Source: an uncultured Mycoplasmatota bacterium (lineage in GTDB: Bacteria > Bacillota_I > Bacilli_A > RF39 > UBA660). Taken from it: DNA of 64,000 bases. This document shows, one piece after another, positions 35,659-45,296 of this stretch. The stretch covers positions 17,334 through 81,333 of the forward strand of contig UQVP01000002.1 of assembly GCA_900544605.1 (NCBI GenBank), written 5' to 3'. A model generated the notes under the pieces. It ran no database searches. It saw only the letters and a program-made list of their open reading frames with translations, and was not told where the DNA came from. Made by a program: the position numbers and the translations under genes. Each line of letters begins with the position of its first letter. The first letter of the stretch is position 1.

Positions 35659-36945
35659 ATGAATAATAATGATAAATATTTAACAATTACTGCTATTACG
35701 AGATATTTAAAATATAAATTAGACTCTGATGAGCATTTAAAATGTGTTTTTCTAAAAGGTGAAATATCTAACTTTAAAGCTCATACAACAGGTCATTTAT
35801 ATTTTTCTTTAAAAGATGAAACTAGTAAAATAAATGCGATTATGTTTTCAAGAAGTGCAACTAAATTAAATTTTCATCCTAAAGATGGTGATAAAGTATT
35901 AGTGGTTGGTAGAATTAGTGTTTATGAAGCTACAGGTAATTATCAAATATATGTAGATGAAATGCTTGAAGATGGAGTAGGTAATTTATATGTTGCTTTT
36001 GAAAAACTAAAACAAGATTTAGCTAAAGAAGGCTTGTTTGATGAAGCAAAAAAGAAGAAATTACCTAAAATACCAACTCGTATTGGAATTGTAACAGCAC
36101 CAACTGGTGCGGCTATTAAAGATATTATTTCAACAATTAGAAGAAGATTTCCTTTGTGTGAAACAATTCTTTTTCCAAGTTTAGTACAAGGAGAAAATGC
36201 TGCTCCTGATATTGTAAAAAATATAAAACTAGCTAATACTTATGATTTAGATGTTTTAATTGTTGGTCGTGGTGGTGGATCTATTGAAGACTTATGGCCA
36301 TTTAATGAAGAAATTGTTGCCCGTGCTATATATGAATCAAGAATTCCTATTATAAGTGCTGTAGGACACGAAGTTGATTTTACGATTGCTGATTATGTGG
36401 CGGATCTTCGTGCTCCAACACCAACTGGCGCAGCTGAAATTGCCGTTCCTAATATAGTTGATGTTAAGAAACATTTAGAACAATTAAAAATAAGAGCTAA
36501 CGAAAATATATACAAACAAGTAAATTATAATAAATTATTATTAGATTCTGTAAAGAATTCATTTGTGATAAAAAATCCTATGATTATGTATGAAAATAAA
36601 AAACAAAATCTTGATATGATAATAGAACGAATCAAAAATATAATTACTAGCAAATTAGATGAAAATAAACATAAATTTAATATTTTAAAATCTAATTATC
36701 TTTTAAACAATCCATTAGAATTATATAAAAATAAACAAATAAAATTAGACAATATTATAGATAAACTTAATTTAGTTAATCCTTTAAATACTTTAAAAAG
36801 AGGTTATACTTTAACATATAAGGATAATAATATTATTAAAAATATTGATAATTTAAAAATAAATGATAAAATAACAACACGTTTAGAAAGTGCAATTATA
36901 GAATCAGAAATAACTAATATTATGGAGGTACAAAGTGGAAAATAA
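35659..36945 (+). CDS. xseA: Exodeoxyribonuclease VII large subunit
   Basis: 428 residues. The N-terminal OB fold (LKGEISNFKAHTTGHLYFSL) is followed by the catalytic region, RIGIVTAPTGAAIKDI, VGRGGGSIEDLWPFNEE and SAVGHEVDFTIADYVAD, and a long helical tail. ATG 35659 lies one base after the nusB stop. It forms an enzyme with XseB that degrades single-stranded DNA. Confidence 0.97.
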   Translation: MNNNDKYLTITAITRYLKYKLDSDEHLKCVFLKGEISNFKAHTTGHLYFSLKDETSKINAIMFSRSATKLNFHPKDGDKVLVVGRISVYEATGNYQIYVDEMLEDGVGNLYVAFEKLKQDLAKEGLFDEAKKKKLPKIPTRIGIVTAPTGAAIKDIISTIRRRFPLCETILFPSLVQGENAAPDIVKNIKLANTYDLDVLIVGRGGGSIEDLWPFNEEIVARAIYESRIPIISAVGHEVDFTIADYVADLRAPTPTGAAEIAVPNIVDVKKHLEQLKIRANENIYKQVNYNKLLLDSVKNSFVIKNPMIMYENKKQNLDMIIERIKNIITSKLDENKHKFNILKSNYLLNNPLELYKNKQIKLDNIIDKLNLVNPLNTLKRGYTLTYKDNNIIKNIDNLKINDKITTRLESAIIESEITNIMEVQSGK

Positions 36946-37159
36946 AGAAAAGAAATTTGAAGATAAGATTAAAGAATTAGAAACAATTATTAATGAACTA
37001 GAAAGTGGAAACATTGATTTAGAAGAATCAATTAATAAATATACAGAGGCCATGAAACTAGTAAAAGAATGTGATGATAAGTTAAAAAATATTGAAAAAC
37101 AAGTAAGTAAGATTGTTATGGAAAATGGCGAAGAAAAAGATTTTGAAATAGATGAATAG
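36935..37159 (+). CDS. xseB: Exodeoxyribonuclease VII small subunit (GTG start)
   Basis: 74 residues. FEDKIKELETIINELESGN and LEESINKYTEAMKLVKEC match XseB. It starts at GTG 36935 with SD GGAGG, overlapping xseA by 11 bp, so the two subunits are translationally coupled. Confidence 0.93.
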   Translation: MENKEKKFEDKIKELETIINELESGNIDLEESINKYTEAMKLVKECDDKLKNIEKQVSKIVMENGEEKDFEIDE

Positions 37160-37187
37160 AAAAGATAATTATTACTAAATAGAAGTT

Positions 37188-37211
37188 AAGTACCATAGTG
37201 GTACTTTTTTC
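37188..37211 (+). terminator. Terminator of nusB-xseA-xseB
   Basis: AAGTACC / GGTACTT stem with a six-T tail. Confidence 0.88.
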
Positions 37212-37214
37212 ATA

Positions 37215-37244
37215 TTGTCACTAACTAGTCACTTACGTTATAAT
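37215..37244 (+). promoter_or_regulatory. Promoter with direct-repeat operator for the ABC transporter
   Basis: TTGTCA (37215-37220), an 18-bp spacer and TATAAT (37239-37244). Within it TCACTAAC (37218-37225) and TCACTTAC (37229-37236) are repeated 11 bp apart, one helical turn. That is the spacing of OmpR-family response-regulator sites, and an OmpR-type regulator is encoded 3.4 kb downstream. Confidence 0.6.
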
Positions 37245-37271
37245 ATAATTAATCTGTAAAGGAGATGTTTT

Positions 37272-37943
37272 ATGGAAATATTAAGAGTAGAAAATTTAAC
37301 TAAAATATATGGAAAAGGAACTACTAAAGTTGTAGCTTTAGATGATGTTTCTTTTAAAGTAGATAAAGGAGAGTTTGTTGCGATAGTAGGAGCTAGTGGT
37401 TCTGGAAAGTCCACACTTCTTCATCTTATTGGGGGAGTTGATAGACCTACTAAGGGAAAAGTATATATTGATGGTAATGATATATATGATTTAGATGATG
37501 ATAAACTAGCTATATTTAGAAGAAGACAAATAGGGCTTATATATCAATTTTATAATCTAATACCAATTTTAAACGTAGAAGAAAATATTACTTTACCTTT
37601 AGAACTTGATCATCAAAAGGTAGATGTTTTAGAACTTAAAAATTTACTTAAGACTTTAGGACTTGAAAATAGAAAAAATCATTTACCTAATGAGCTTTCG
37701 GGAGGGCAACAACAAAGAACTTCGATAGGAAGAGCACTTATTACTAATCCTGCGATTATTTTAGCGGATGAACCTACTGGTAACTTAGATTCAAAGGCAA
37801 GTGATGAAATAGTTGATTTGTTAAAAAAATCAAATAGAGACTATAATCAAACAATAATTATGATTACACACAATTTAGAAATAGCAAAGAGTGCAGATAG
37901 AATTATAAAATTAGAAGATGGGAAAATAGTTAAGGAGGTGTAG
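37272..37943 (+). CDS. ABC transporter ATP-binding protein (MacB/BceA type)
   Basis: 223-residue ATPase. VGASGSGKSTLLHLIGG (Walker A), LSGGQQQRTSIGRAL (signature) and AIILADEPTGNLDS (Walker B) are complete. The Q-rich signature and TGNLDS are typical of LolD/MacB/BceA. It pairs with the FtsX-type permease 1 bp downstream. SD AAGGAGATG precedes ATG 37272. Confidence 0.93.
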   Translation: MEILRVENLTKIYGKGTTKVVALDDVSFKVDKGEFVAIVGASGSGKSTLLHLIGGVDRPTKGKVYIDGNDIYDLDDDKLAIFRRRQIGLIYQFYNLIPILNVEENITLPLELDHQKVDVLELKNLLKTLGLENRKNHLPNELSGGQQQRTSIGRALITNPAIILADEPTGNLDSKASDEIVDLLKKSNRDYNQTIIMITHNLEIAKSADRIIKLEDGKIVKEV

Positions 37944-37944
37944 T

Positions 37945-40584
37945 ATGAATATTCTTAACCGTTTAACCCAAAAAAATTTAAAACTAAATAAAAAAAGAAC
38001 AATTGTTACTATTGTAGGAATTATTCTTTCAGTTGCACTTATTACCGCGCTTTCTAGTTTAGTTGTAAGTTTTAGAAAGAGTTTAGTTTACTTTGAAAAG
38101 ATGTTACGTGGTAATTTTCATTATGGATACTTAAATGTTTCCTATGATGATTTAAAATATTTTAAAAATAATCCTAATATTGAATCGTATTATGTAACTG
38201 GCAATATTGGATATGCCGAGTTAAAAGAAAGTCAAAATAAGTCTAAACCATATATATTTGTATTAGGAATGAATGATTATGCTTTAAAAAATAGTGGTTT
38301 AGAACTTATTGATGGTAAATTACCAGAAAATGAAGGAGAAATAGTTATTCCAAATCACTTAAGAACCAATGGACGTGTTAAAAACTATAATATTGGGGAT
38401 ACCATTAAATTAACAATTGGAAAAAGAATGTTTGATGGAAGAGAATTAGATCAAAATACTATGTATTATGGTAGTGATGATTTCAACAAGGATGCTGAAG
38501 TGTTTGAACCTTCTTTCGAAAGGGAATATAAAATTGTAGGAATTGTTGAAAGACCAAGTTATAATATTGAACCTTATTCAACCCCTGGTTTTACTTTTAT
38601 TACATATCTAAAGGATAGTAATGTTAGTTCATATAATGTTTATACAAGATATACAAAAAATGGAATAAAAAACCAATATAAAGTGACTGCTAATATATTA
38701 GGAATAGATGAAAATTTATTTGTTAAAACTAAGGGTGGTAGTGAACCAATTGATGAAGAAACGTTTGATAAGCTTAGAGACGAACTAGAAAAAGCTAAGT
38801 ATGAAATGACAACAAATGATTATTTAGTAAGTTTAGAATATTTAACTACTGGTGATAATACTCTTAATTTCTTGTATACAGTTGCAGGAATAGTAACAAT
38901 TATTATAATAGTTACTTCTGTTTATTGTATTAAGAATAGTTTTGATATATCAATTACTGAAAAAACAAAACAATATGGAATGTTAAGAAGTGTTGGAGCA
39001 ATTAGTAAGCAAATAAAGAGAAATGTTTTATATGAAGCATTTATATTAGGTATTATAGGTATTCCTATAGGTATTTTAAGTGGAATTCTAGCTGCATTCA
39101 TCTTAATTCAAGTATCTAATCATTTACTTGGTGCTACTATACAAATAAGACTTATATTTTCAATTTCTTTTATATCTATTGTTATATCTATTTTACTAAG
39201 TATATTAACTATTTATCTTTCAGCACGTAAAAGCGCTAGGAGAGCATCTAAAATATCACCTATAACAGCTATTAGAAACAGTGGTGATATAAAGATTAAA
39301 TCAAAAAAATTAAGAACACCAAAATTAATCAAAAACATATTTGGTATAGGTGGAGTAGTTTCTTATAAAAATTTGAAAAGAAGCCGTAAAAAATATCGTA
39401 CTACTATTATATCTATTATAATTTGTGTCTCTGTTTTTATTGCTTTATATTCTTTTGTTAATTTAGCTTTCCGCTTCATTAAAGTAGAAATGGGGGAAAT
39501 TAGTTACAATATAAATGTTAATATGTCTTTAACTAATGATAAAGAAAAATATATAACTGAAATAGTAGAATTAGATAATATTAAAAGATATTCAGTAAAC
39601 AAATATTATAATTTCTATATAGATAAATCTTATATAAATGAAGACTATAAAAGTTTCGCTAATACATATAAAGATCAAGCTTTTATAAGTCTGATATCTG
39701 TAAGTGACTCCGAATATAGAAGTTATCTAAAAAAACTAAATTTAAGCTATAATGATGCAAAAGATAAAGGAATTCTTATTAATAATAGTATTATAAACAC
39801 TTATGAAAATGAAGAACAAAAGAAAATAGAAACAAATATGCTAAATGTAAAAGAGAATGATAATTTAAAAGGAAACATAATTATATATACCGATAAAAAG
39901 GATGATAAAAATGATGATAAAAAGGTTTCACAAAATATAGATATTGTTAAGACAACTGATATAAGACCTTTTGGATTAGAAAATGTATATATGTATCCTA
40001 TTATCATTGTAAATGAAAATTATATAAAGGATATTGATGCTAATTCGGTAGATATATTTATTGATTCAAGCAATCCAGATAAACTTCAAGATGAAATAGA
40101 CAAGTTATTATCAACAGAGGAATATAATCTAAATAATATAGCTAAAAGTGCTAGAGAAATGAATTCACTTTACACATTAATTGCTATTTTCTTATATGGA
40201 TTTATAGCTGTTATTGCTCTTATTGGGATAACAAACATCTTTAATACAATTACAACTAATATGGAACTTAGAAGCAGAGAATTTGCTACCTTAAAGAGCG
40301 TGGGAATGACAAAAAAAGAGTTTAATCGTATGATTCGCTTGGAAAGCTTCTTCTACGGAATGAAGTCACTACTAATTGGTCTTCCTATAGGTATATTCTT
40401 ATCTTATTTGATATTTAAAGCACTTACATCTGGATCTTTAGTAATTAAATATCAATTGCCTTGGGGAGGAATAATCATTAGTGTACTTGCTGTATTGATC
40501 TTAATTTTCTTTATTATGAGATATTCAATTAATAAAATTAATAAACAAAACGTAATAGAAACAATAAGAAATGAAAACATTTAA
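37945..40584 (+). CDS. FtsX-like ABC permease
   Basis: 879 residues with two FtsX repeats. One N-terminal helix is followed by a ~240-residue external domain and three helices (about 300-430), then a second helix (IISIIICVSVFIALYSF), a second external domain and three C-terminal helices. This MacB/BceB-like mechanotransducer layout serves export or peptide detoxification, not import. A two-component system is encoded directly downstream, as in antibiotic-peptide response loci. Confidence 0.88.
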   Translation: MNILNRLTQKNLKLNKKRTIVTIVGIILSVALITALSSLVVSFRKSLVYFEKMLRGNFHYGYLNVSYDDLKYFKNNPNIESYYVTGNIGYAELKESQNKSKPYIFVLGMNDYALKNSGLELIDGKLPENEGEIVIPNHLRTNGRVKNYNIGDTIKLTIGKRMFDGRELDQNTMYYGSDDFNKDAEVFEPSFEREYKIVGIVERPSYNIEPYSTPGFTFITYLKDSNVSSYNVYTRYTKNGIKNQYKVTANILGIDENLFVKTKGGSEPIDEETFDKLRDELEKAKYEMTTNDYLVSLEYLTTGDNTLNFLYTVAGIVTIIIIVTSVYCIKNSFDISITEKTKQYGMLRSVGAISKQIKRNVLYEAFILGIIGIPIGILSGILAAFILIQVSNHLLGATIQIRLIFSISFISIVISILLSILTIYLSARKSARRASKISPITAIRNSGDIKIKSKKLRTPKLIKNIFGIGGVVSYKNLKRSRKKYRTTIISIIICVSVFIALYSFVNLAFRFIKVEMGEISYNINVNMSLTNDKEKYITEIVELDNIKRYSVNKYYNFYIDKSYINEDYKSFANTYKDQAFISLISVSDSEYRSYLKKLNLSYNDAKDKGILINNSIINTYENEEQKKIETNMLNVKENDNLKGNIIIYTDKKDDKNDDKKVSQNIDIVKTTDIRPFGLENVYMYPIIIVNENYIKDIDANSVDIFIDSSNPDKLQDEIDKLLSTEEYNLNNIAKSAREMNSLYTLIAIFLYGFIAVIALIGITNIFNTITTNMELRSREFATLKSVGMTKKEFNRMIRLESFFYGMKSLLIGLPIGIFLSYLIFKALTSGSLVIKYQLPWGGIIISVLAVLILIFFIMRYSINKINKQNVIETIRNENI

Positions 40585-40614
40585 AAAGGGATTTATCCCT
40601 TTTTATGTTATAAT
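40583..40614 (+). terminator. Terminator followed by promoter of the two-component genes
   Basis: AAAAAGGGA / TCCCTTTTT stem. The extended -10 TGTTATAAT (40606-40614) abuts the T-run. Confidence 0.8.
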
Positions 40615-40631
40615 TTAAGTAGGTGATAAAA

Positions 40632-41288
40632 ATGAATATATTACTAATTGAAGATAACGAAAGTATTATAAAAGGTTTAGAATATGCTTTTAAACAAAAT
40701 AATTTTAATTTAGTATATAAAAGTGATTTAAAAAGTGCTAAAGAGTATTTGATAAAAAACAAACCCAATATTATAATCTTAGATATATCACTACCAGATG
40801 GTAATGGATATATATTTTATAAAAACAATATTAAAGAAAAGAAAATACCAACTATTTTTTTAACTGCTAATGATGATGAAGATAATATTGTTAATTGTTT
40901 GGAAGATGGAGCAGAAGATTATATTACAAAACCATTTTCAACTAGAGAATTAGTTGCTCGTATTAACAGAATACTTTCTAAAAATAAAAGTAATAATATA
41001 ATTAACGTTAAAGATATAACATTTGATTTAGATAAAATGGAAGTTTATAAAAATAATGATAAAATTAATCTGACAAGTTTAGAGCTTAAAATTTTAAGTT
41101 TACTTTTTGAAAATATTAATAAAGTAATTACTAGGAATTATATAATAGAAAATATTTGGAAATGGACTGGTAATGATGTAAATGACAATACTGTTACTGT
41201 TTATTTAAAACGAATTAGAGAAAAATTAGATTCTGATATTATTATTACTCTAAAAGGAATTGGATATAGGATTGATGAACATGAATAA
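40632..41288 (+). CDS. OmpR-family response regulator
   Basis: 218 residues. The receiver domain has IEDNES (acidic pair), IIILDISLPDGNG with phospho-Asp near 50, FLTAND and EDYITKPFSTREL. A winged-helix domain follows (LTSLELKILSLLF, VNDNTVTVYLKRIREKL, GIGYRI). ATG 40632 has SD AGGTGAT; the GTG at 40623 is too close to the SD. It overlaps the kinase gene by 8 bp. Confidence 0.93.
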   Translation: MNILLIEDNESIIKGLEYAFKQNNFNLVYKSDLKSAKEYLIKNKPNIIILDISLPDGNGYIFYKNNIKEKKIPTIFLTANDDEDNIVNCLEDGAEDYITKPFSTRELVARINRILSKNKSNNIINVKDITFDLDKMEVYKNNDKINLTSLELKILSLLFENINKVITRNYIIENIWKWTGNDVNDNTVTVYLKRIREKLDSDIIITLKGIGYRIDEHE

Positions 41289-42492
41289 TAAAGTATATTT
41301 AAAAAAATATTTAAGACTAATTATCATTTTAAGTATTATATCAATTATTAGTTTTACGATAATATCTGGGATACAATATAAGAAATATAAAGATAATTTT
41401 AATAATAAAATTAATGGTATTATGAACTTGGTTTTAGATAAAAATCCCGATATAACTAAAGATGAACTATTTGATATATTAATTTCAGAAGATAAGTATG
41501 ATAATATGCTAAAAGAATATGGTTATGATTTAAATAACAATGACCTAATTAAAGAAAATGAATTAACTTTTAAGCATCAATTAGTGTTTAATATAATTGT
41601 TCTTATTATAACATGGTTAATAATAATTATAATATTTTATTTATATGATCATAATAAAGAAAAGAAAATTAGAAAAATAACCGAATATATAAAAGAAATA
41701 AATAAACGTAATTATAAAATAGATATTGATGATAATAATGAAGATGAATTATCTATTTTAAAAAATGAGCTTTATAAAACAACAGTTATGTTAAGAGAAC
41801 TTGCCGATAATTCTCTTAATGACAAAAAAGAATTAAAGAAAGCTTTAGAAGATATTTCTCATCAATTAAAAACACCTCTTACATCAATTATAATTATGCT
41901 TGATAATATCATTGACAATCCTAGTATGGATGATAAAACTAAACTAGATTTTATTAACGATATTAAAAGAGAATCATTAAACATAAACTTTTTAGTGCAA
42001 GCTATTTTAAAGTTATCAAAATTTGATGTTAATGTTATTAAGTTTGATAATAAAGATAATGATTTAAATAAAATTGTTAAAGAAACTGTTAAAAATGTCT
42101 CTAGCATTTGTGATTTAAAAAATGTTTTAATAGAAGTAAGTTATTGTGATAAAGCAATTATCAATTTTGATTATAAATGGCAAATAGAAGCAATTAGTAA
42201 TGTTTTAAAAAATGCGATTGAACATTCAAAAGAATTTAGTACTGTTAAAATAAAACTAGAAAATAATAAATTATATGCAAAAGTTTCCATCATTGATAAT
42301 GGTGTTGGTATTGATAAAGAAGATTTAAAACATATATTTGAAAGATTTTATAAAGGAAAAAATTCCTCTAAAGATAGTGTAGGAATTGGTCTTGCACTTG
42401 CTAAATCAATTATAGAAGCAAGTAATGGTCTTATTGATGTAAAATCAAAAAAAGATGAAGGTACTATATTTGAAATAAAATATTTTAAATAA
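41281..42492 (+). CDS. Sensor histidine kinase
   Basis: 403 residues. Two helices (about 8-32 and 100-122) enclose a ~65-residue external sensor domain. A HAMP-like linker leads to the H-box LEDISHQLKTPLTSII (His near 194), the N-box NVLKNAIEHS, DNGVGI and GIGLALAKSI. The longer external loop argues against a BceS-type intramembrane sensor. It probably senses a substrate of the adjacent ABC transporter. Confidence 0.92.
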   Translation: MNNKVYLKKYLRLIIILSIISIISFTIISGIQYKKYKDNFNNKINGIMNLVLDKNPDITKDELFDILISEDKYDNMLKEYGYDLNNNDLIKENELTFKHQLVFNIIVLIITWLIIIIIFYLYDHNKEKKIRKITEYIKEINKRNYKIDIDDNNEDELSILKNELYKTTVMLRELADNSLNDKKELKKALEDISHQLKTPLTSIIIMLDNIIDNPSMDDKTKLDFINDIKRESLNINFLVQAILKLSKFDVNVIKFDNKDNDLNKIVKETVKNVSSICDLKNVLIEVSYCDKAIINFDYKWQIEAISNVLKNAIEHSKEFSTVKIKLENNKLYAKVSIIDNGVGIDKEDLKHIFERFYKGKNSSKDSVGIGLALAKSIIEASNGLIDVKSKKDEGTIFEIKYFK

Positions 42493-42497
42493 TAGTA

Positions 42498-42652
42498 TTG
42501 ACAAAAGTGATATTTTTATATATATTTAAAGAGACGTTTTGCAAAGAATCTACAATTTAATAATTACAACAGAGTATCTACATAGAAATATGTGGTTTTT
42601 TGCGTTATATGAAAACATTTGTTGATTCTTTGCGTGGAGAGGAGTTGATAAA
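42498..42652 (+). promoter_or_regulatory. Promoter and structured leader/attenuator of the ABC-2 exporter
   Basis: TTGACA (42498-42503), a 17-bp spacer and TATATT (42521-42526) give a ~120-nt leader. GCAAAGAATC (42541-42550) is perfectly complementary to GATTCTTTGC (42624-42633), which closes an outer helix. Inside, CTACATA-GAAA-TATGTGG plus six T (42578-42601) is an intrinsic terminator 50 bp before ATG 42653. Whether the outer helix or another fold frees the terminator is unknown. Confidence 0.65.
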
Positions 42653-43633
42653 ATGTCATTCATCACGGTTAGGCACATAAACAAAACTTTTAAGGTGCCT
42701 ATAAAATCAGAGGGAAAATTTAGTACTCTGAGAGACTTCTTTAATAGAAAGTATAGATATATTAAAGCTATTGATGATATATCATTTTCTATTAAAAAAG
42801 GAGAAATAGTTGGATATATCGGTCCAAATGGAGCTGGTAAAAGTACAACTATTAAGATTCTTTCGGGAATATTAGTTCCGGATAGCGGTAACGTAATAAT
42901 AGATAAAAAAGTTCCGTGGACTAATAGAAAAGAATACGTCTCTGAAATTGGTGTAGTGTTTGGGCAGCGTAGTCAATTATGGTGGGATATTCCGGCTATA
43001 GATTCATTTAATCTTTTGAAAGATATTTATAAGCTTGATGATAAAGAGTATAAAAAAACATTAAATGAATTAATTGCTTTGTTAAATCTTAAAGATATTA
43101 TAAATGTTCCAGTTCGACAATTAAGTTTAGGCTCAAGAATGAGATGTGAAATAGCCGCATCACTTCTTCATAAACCTAAAATTTTATTTCTTGATGAACC
43201 AACGATAGGTTTAGATGCAGTTTCTAAAAAGATTGTTCGTGAATTTATTAAAAAGATTAACAAAAAAGATAAAGTAACTATCATTTTAACTACACACGAT
43301 ATGAGTGATATTGAAGCTCTAGCTAAAAGAATTATTTTAATAGGGAAAGGAAAAGTTTTATATGATGGGACTTTATCTAAACTAAAGAAAGAATATGATT
43401 ATTTAAGAAAAATTAAAATAGATACCAAAGATAAAATAAGTGTAGATGAAGACTATGTAGTTTCACAAACTAATACTAAAGATAGTATAGAATTTGTTAT
43501 AGATATCAGAAAGACAGAAATTAGTAGTTTTATAAACTTAATCTCATCCAAAATATCAATTATTGATATAGATGTTGATAGTGGAAATATTGATGAACTA
43601 ATCGTTAGATTGTATGAGGATTTTAAAATATGA
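42653..43633 (+). CDS. ABC-2 exporter ATP-binding protein
   Basis: 326 residues. YIGPNGAGKSTTIKILSG (Walker A), RQLSLGSRMRCEIAASLL (signature, L-S-L-G) and ILFLDEPTIGLD (Walker B), with FGQRSQLWWDIP as Q-loop, match the DrrA/viologen-type subgroup that pairs with DUF990-type permeases. A ~90-residue C-terminal regulatory domain follows. It overlaps the first permease by 4 bp (ATGA). The substrate is unknown; drug or lipid export is usual. Confidence 0.92.
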   Translation: MSFITVRHINKTFKVPIKSEGKFSTLRDFFNRKYRYIKAIDDISFSIKKGEIVGYIGPNGAGKSTTIKILSGILVPDSGNVIIDKKVPWTNRKEYVSEIGVVFGQRSQLWWDIPAIDSFNLLKDIYKLDDKEYKKTLNELIALLNLKDIINVPVRQLSLGSRMRCEIAASLLHKPKILFLDEPTIGLDAVSKKIVREFIKKINKKDKVTIILTTHDMSDIEALAKRIILIGKGKVLYDGTLSKLKKEYDYLRKIKIDTKDKISVDEDYVVSQTNTKDSIEFVIDIRKTEISSFINLISSKISIIDIDVDSGNIDELIVRLYEDFKI

Positions 43634-44433
43634 AATCATATTTATCATATTTTAAGTTAAAATTCACCACAGGACTTCAATATCGAGCTGCTGCACTTGC
43701 GGGTATGGCAACACAATTATTCTTTGGTTTTGCTTTCATTTCTGTTTATATAGCTTGTTATAATTCTGGGAATAATAATCTTCCTATGGAACTTTCAAAG
43801 CTTGTCAGTTATTTATGGTTATGTCAGATATTTTTTAGTTTTACATATGTTTTTTATCGTGATAAAGAGATAATTAATATGATTATATCTGGAAACATAT
43901 CATATGAACTATGTAGACCCCAAGATTTATATTTTATGTGGTGGGCTAGAATGTATGGTGATCGTCTTTCTAAAGTAGTTCTTCGCTTTTTACCTATTTT
44001 ATGTATTGCACTTATACTACCAAACCCTTACAATTTAAATTTAGAAATTAGTTTATATCGCTTTTTAATTTTTATCATTATTTTTATTCTTTCAAGTATT
44101 TTAATTACATCATTGTCAGTTTTATATCATGTTATATGTATATTTACTTTAGATGATAGAGGAATTATTAACATATTTATGGTTATTGCCGATATATTGT
44201 CAGGATCTTTTGTTCCAGTTCCTTTCTTTCCAACATTTATTCAAAAAATAAATAATTATCTTCCGTTTAGGTATATTAGTGATTTCCCATTTAGATTTTA
44301 TGTAGGAGATATTAATTTTAATGAATGTTATATTAGTATAATAGTTCAAATTATTTGGATATTTATACTTATGATAACAGGAAAAATACTTATGAAAAAA
44401 GCTTTAAAGAAAGCTGTTATACAAGGAGGATAA
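43630..44433 (+). CDS. ABC-2 family permease
   Basis: 267 residues with six helices. The N-terminal YFKLKFTTGLQYRAAALAGM, the YRDKEIINMIISGNISYELCRPQDLY segment and VPVPFFPTFIQKINNYLPF are characteristic of the ABC-2 (DUF990) permeases that work as heterodimers. Translation is coupled to the ATPase gene. It ends 2 bp before its partner. Confidence 0.88.
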   Translation: MKSYLSYFKLKFTTGLQYRAAALAGMATQLFFGFAFISVYIACYNSGNNNLPMELSKLVSYLWLCQIFFSFTYVFYRDKEIINMIISGNISYELCRPQDLYFMWWARMYGDRLSKVVLRFLPILCIALILPNPYNLNLEISLYRFLIFIIIFILSSILITSLSVLYHVICIFTLDDRGIINIFMVIADILSGSFVPVPFFPTFIQKINNYLPFRYISDFPFRFYVGDINFNECYISIIVQIIWIFILMITGKILMKKALKKAVIQGG

Positions 44434-44435
44434 AC

Positions 44436-45212
44436 ATGAAATTATATTTAAAATTTTTAAACGTTCATTTCAAAAGCGCCTTACAATATAAAACATCATT
44501 TATACTATCATTTATAGCTAATATTTTTGATACTTTAGGATATTGCTTTACTATTTATTGCTTATTTAGTAAAATTGACAACATTGGAGGTTTTAATTTA
44601 TACGAAGTGTTATTAACATTTGCTATTATTAATTTTGGGCATTCCTTTTGTTCATCATTTTTTAGAGGTATAGATCAATTTGATGACTTAATAATTTCTG
44701 GAGGATTTGATAAACTTTTAATTAGACCGCAGAACATTTTATTACAAATATGTGGAGAGCAGATAAGTTTTACAAAAATGGCCCGTTTTATTTTTTCGAC
44801 TTTAATACTAATATATGCATCAATAAAAATTGAAATAAATTGGAGTATCTTGAAATTGATAACTTTGTTACTTATGATCATCAGCTCTGTTATTGTGTTT
44901 TTAAGTATCTTTATATTATCTGCAGCGTACTGCTTTATAACTTTTAAAGGATTAGAAGTAAGAAATGTTTTTACCGATGGTGGAAAGCACATGGCTCAGT
45001 ATCCAATTGGTATATTTAATAAAGGCATAATATATTTTTTTACTTTTATTATTCCTTTAGGATTTGTTAATTATTATCCGTTATTGTTTTTAATTGGAAA
45101 AACCAATAATTATTTTGTTGCTATTTCTCCATTAATAACGATTATATATTTAATACCATCGCTTTTTATTTTTTACAAAGGCGTCAAAAAATATTCTAGT
45201 GTTGGTTCATAA
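44436..45212 (+). CDS. ABC-2 family permease, second subunit
   Basis: 258 residues with six helices. KFLNVHFKSALQYKTSFILS at the start and FDDLIISGGFDKLLIRPQNI parallel the preceding permease, so the two form a heterodimer. ATG 44436 has a perfect AGGAGGA; the longer in-frame start at 44355 is inside the previous gene and lacks an SD. Confidence 0.88.
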   Translation: MKLYLKFLNVHFKSALQYKTSFILSFIANIFDTLGYCFTIYCLFSKIDNIGGFNLYEVLLTFAIINFGHSFCSSFFRGIDQFDDLIISGGFDKLLIRPQNILLQICGEQISFTKMARFIFSTLILIYASIKIEINWSILKLITLLLMIISSVIVFLSIFILSAAYCFITFKGLEVRNVFTDGGKHMAQYPIGIFNKGIIYFFTFIIPLGFVNYYPLLFLIGKTNNYFVAISPLITIIYLIPSLFIFYKGVKKYSSVGS

Positions 45213-45296
45213 TTAATACCACTTTTTTCTTCTAATAATAAAAACATAAATCAACATAATATTAATGTAGTCTGTGTTATGTAAAGGAGATGTTTT

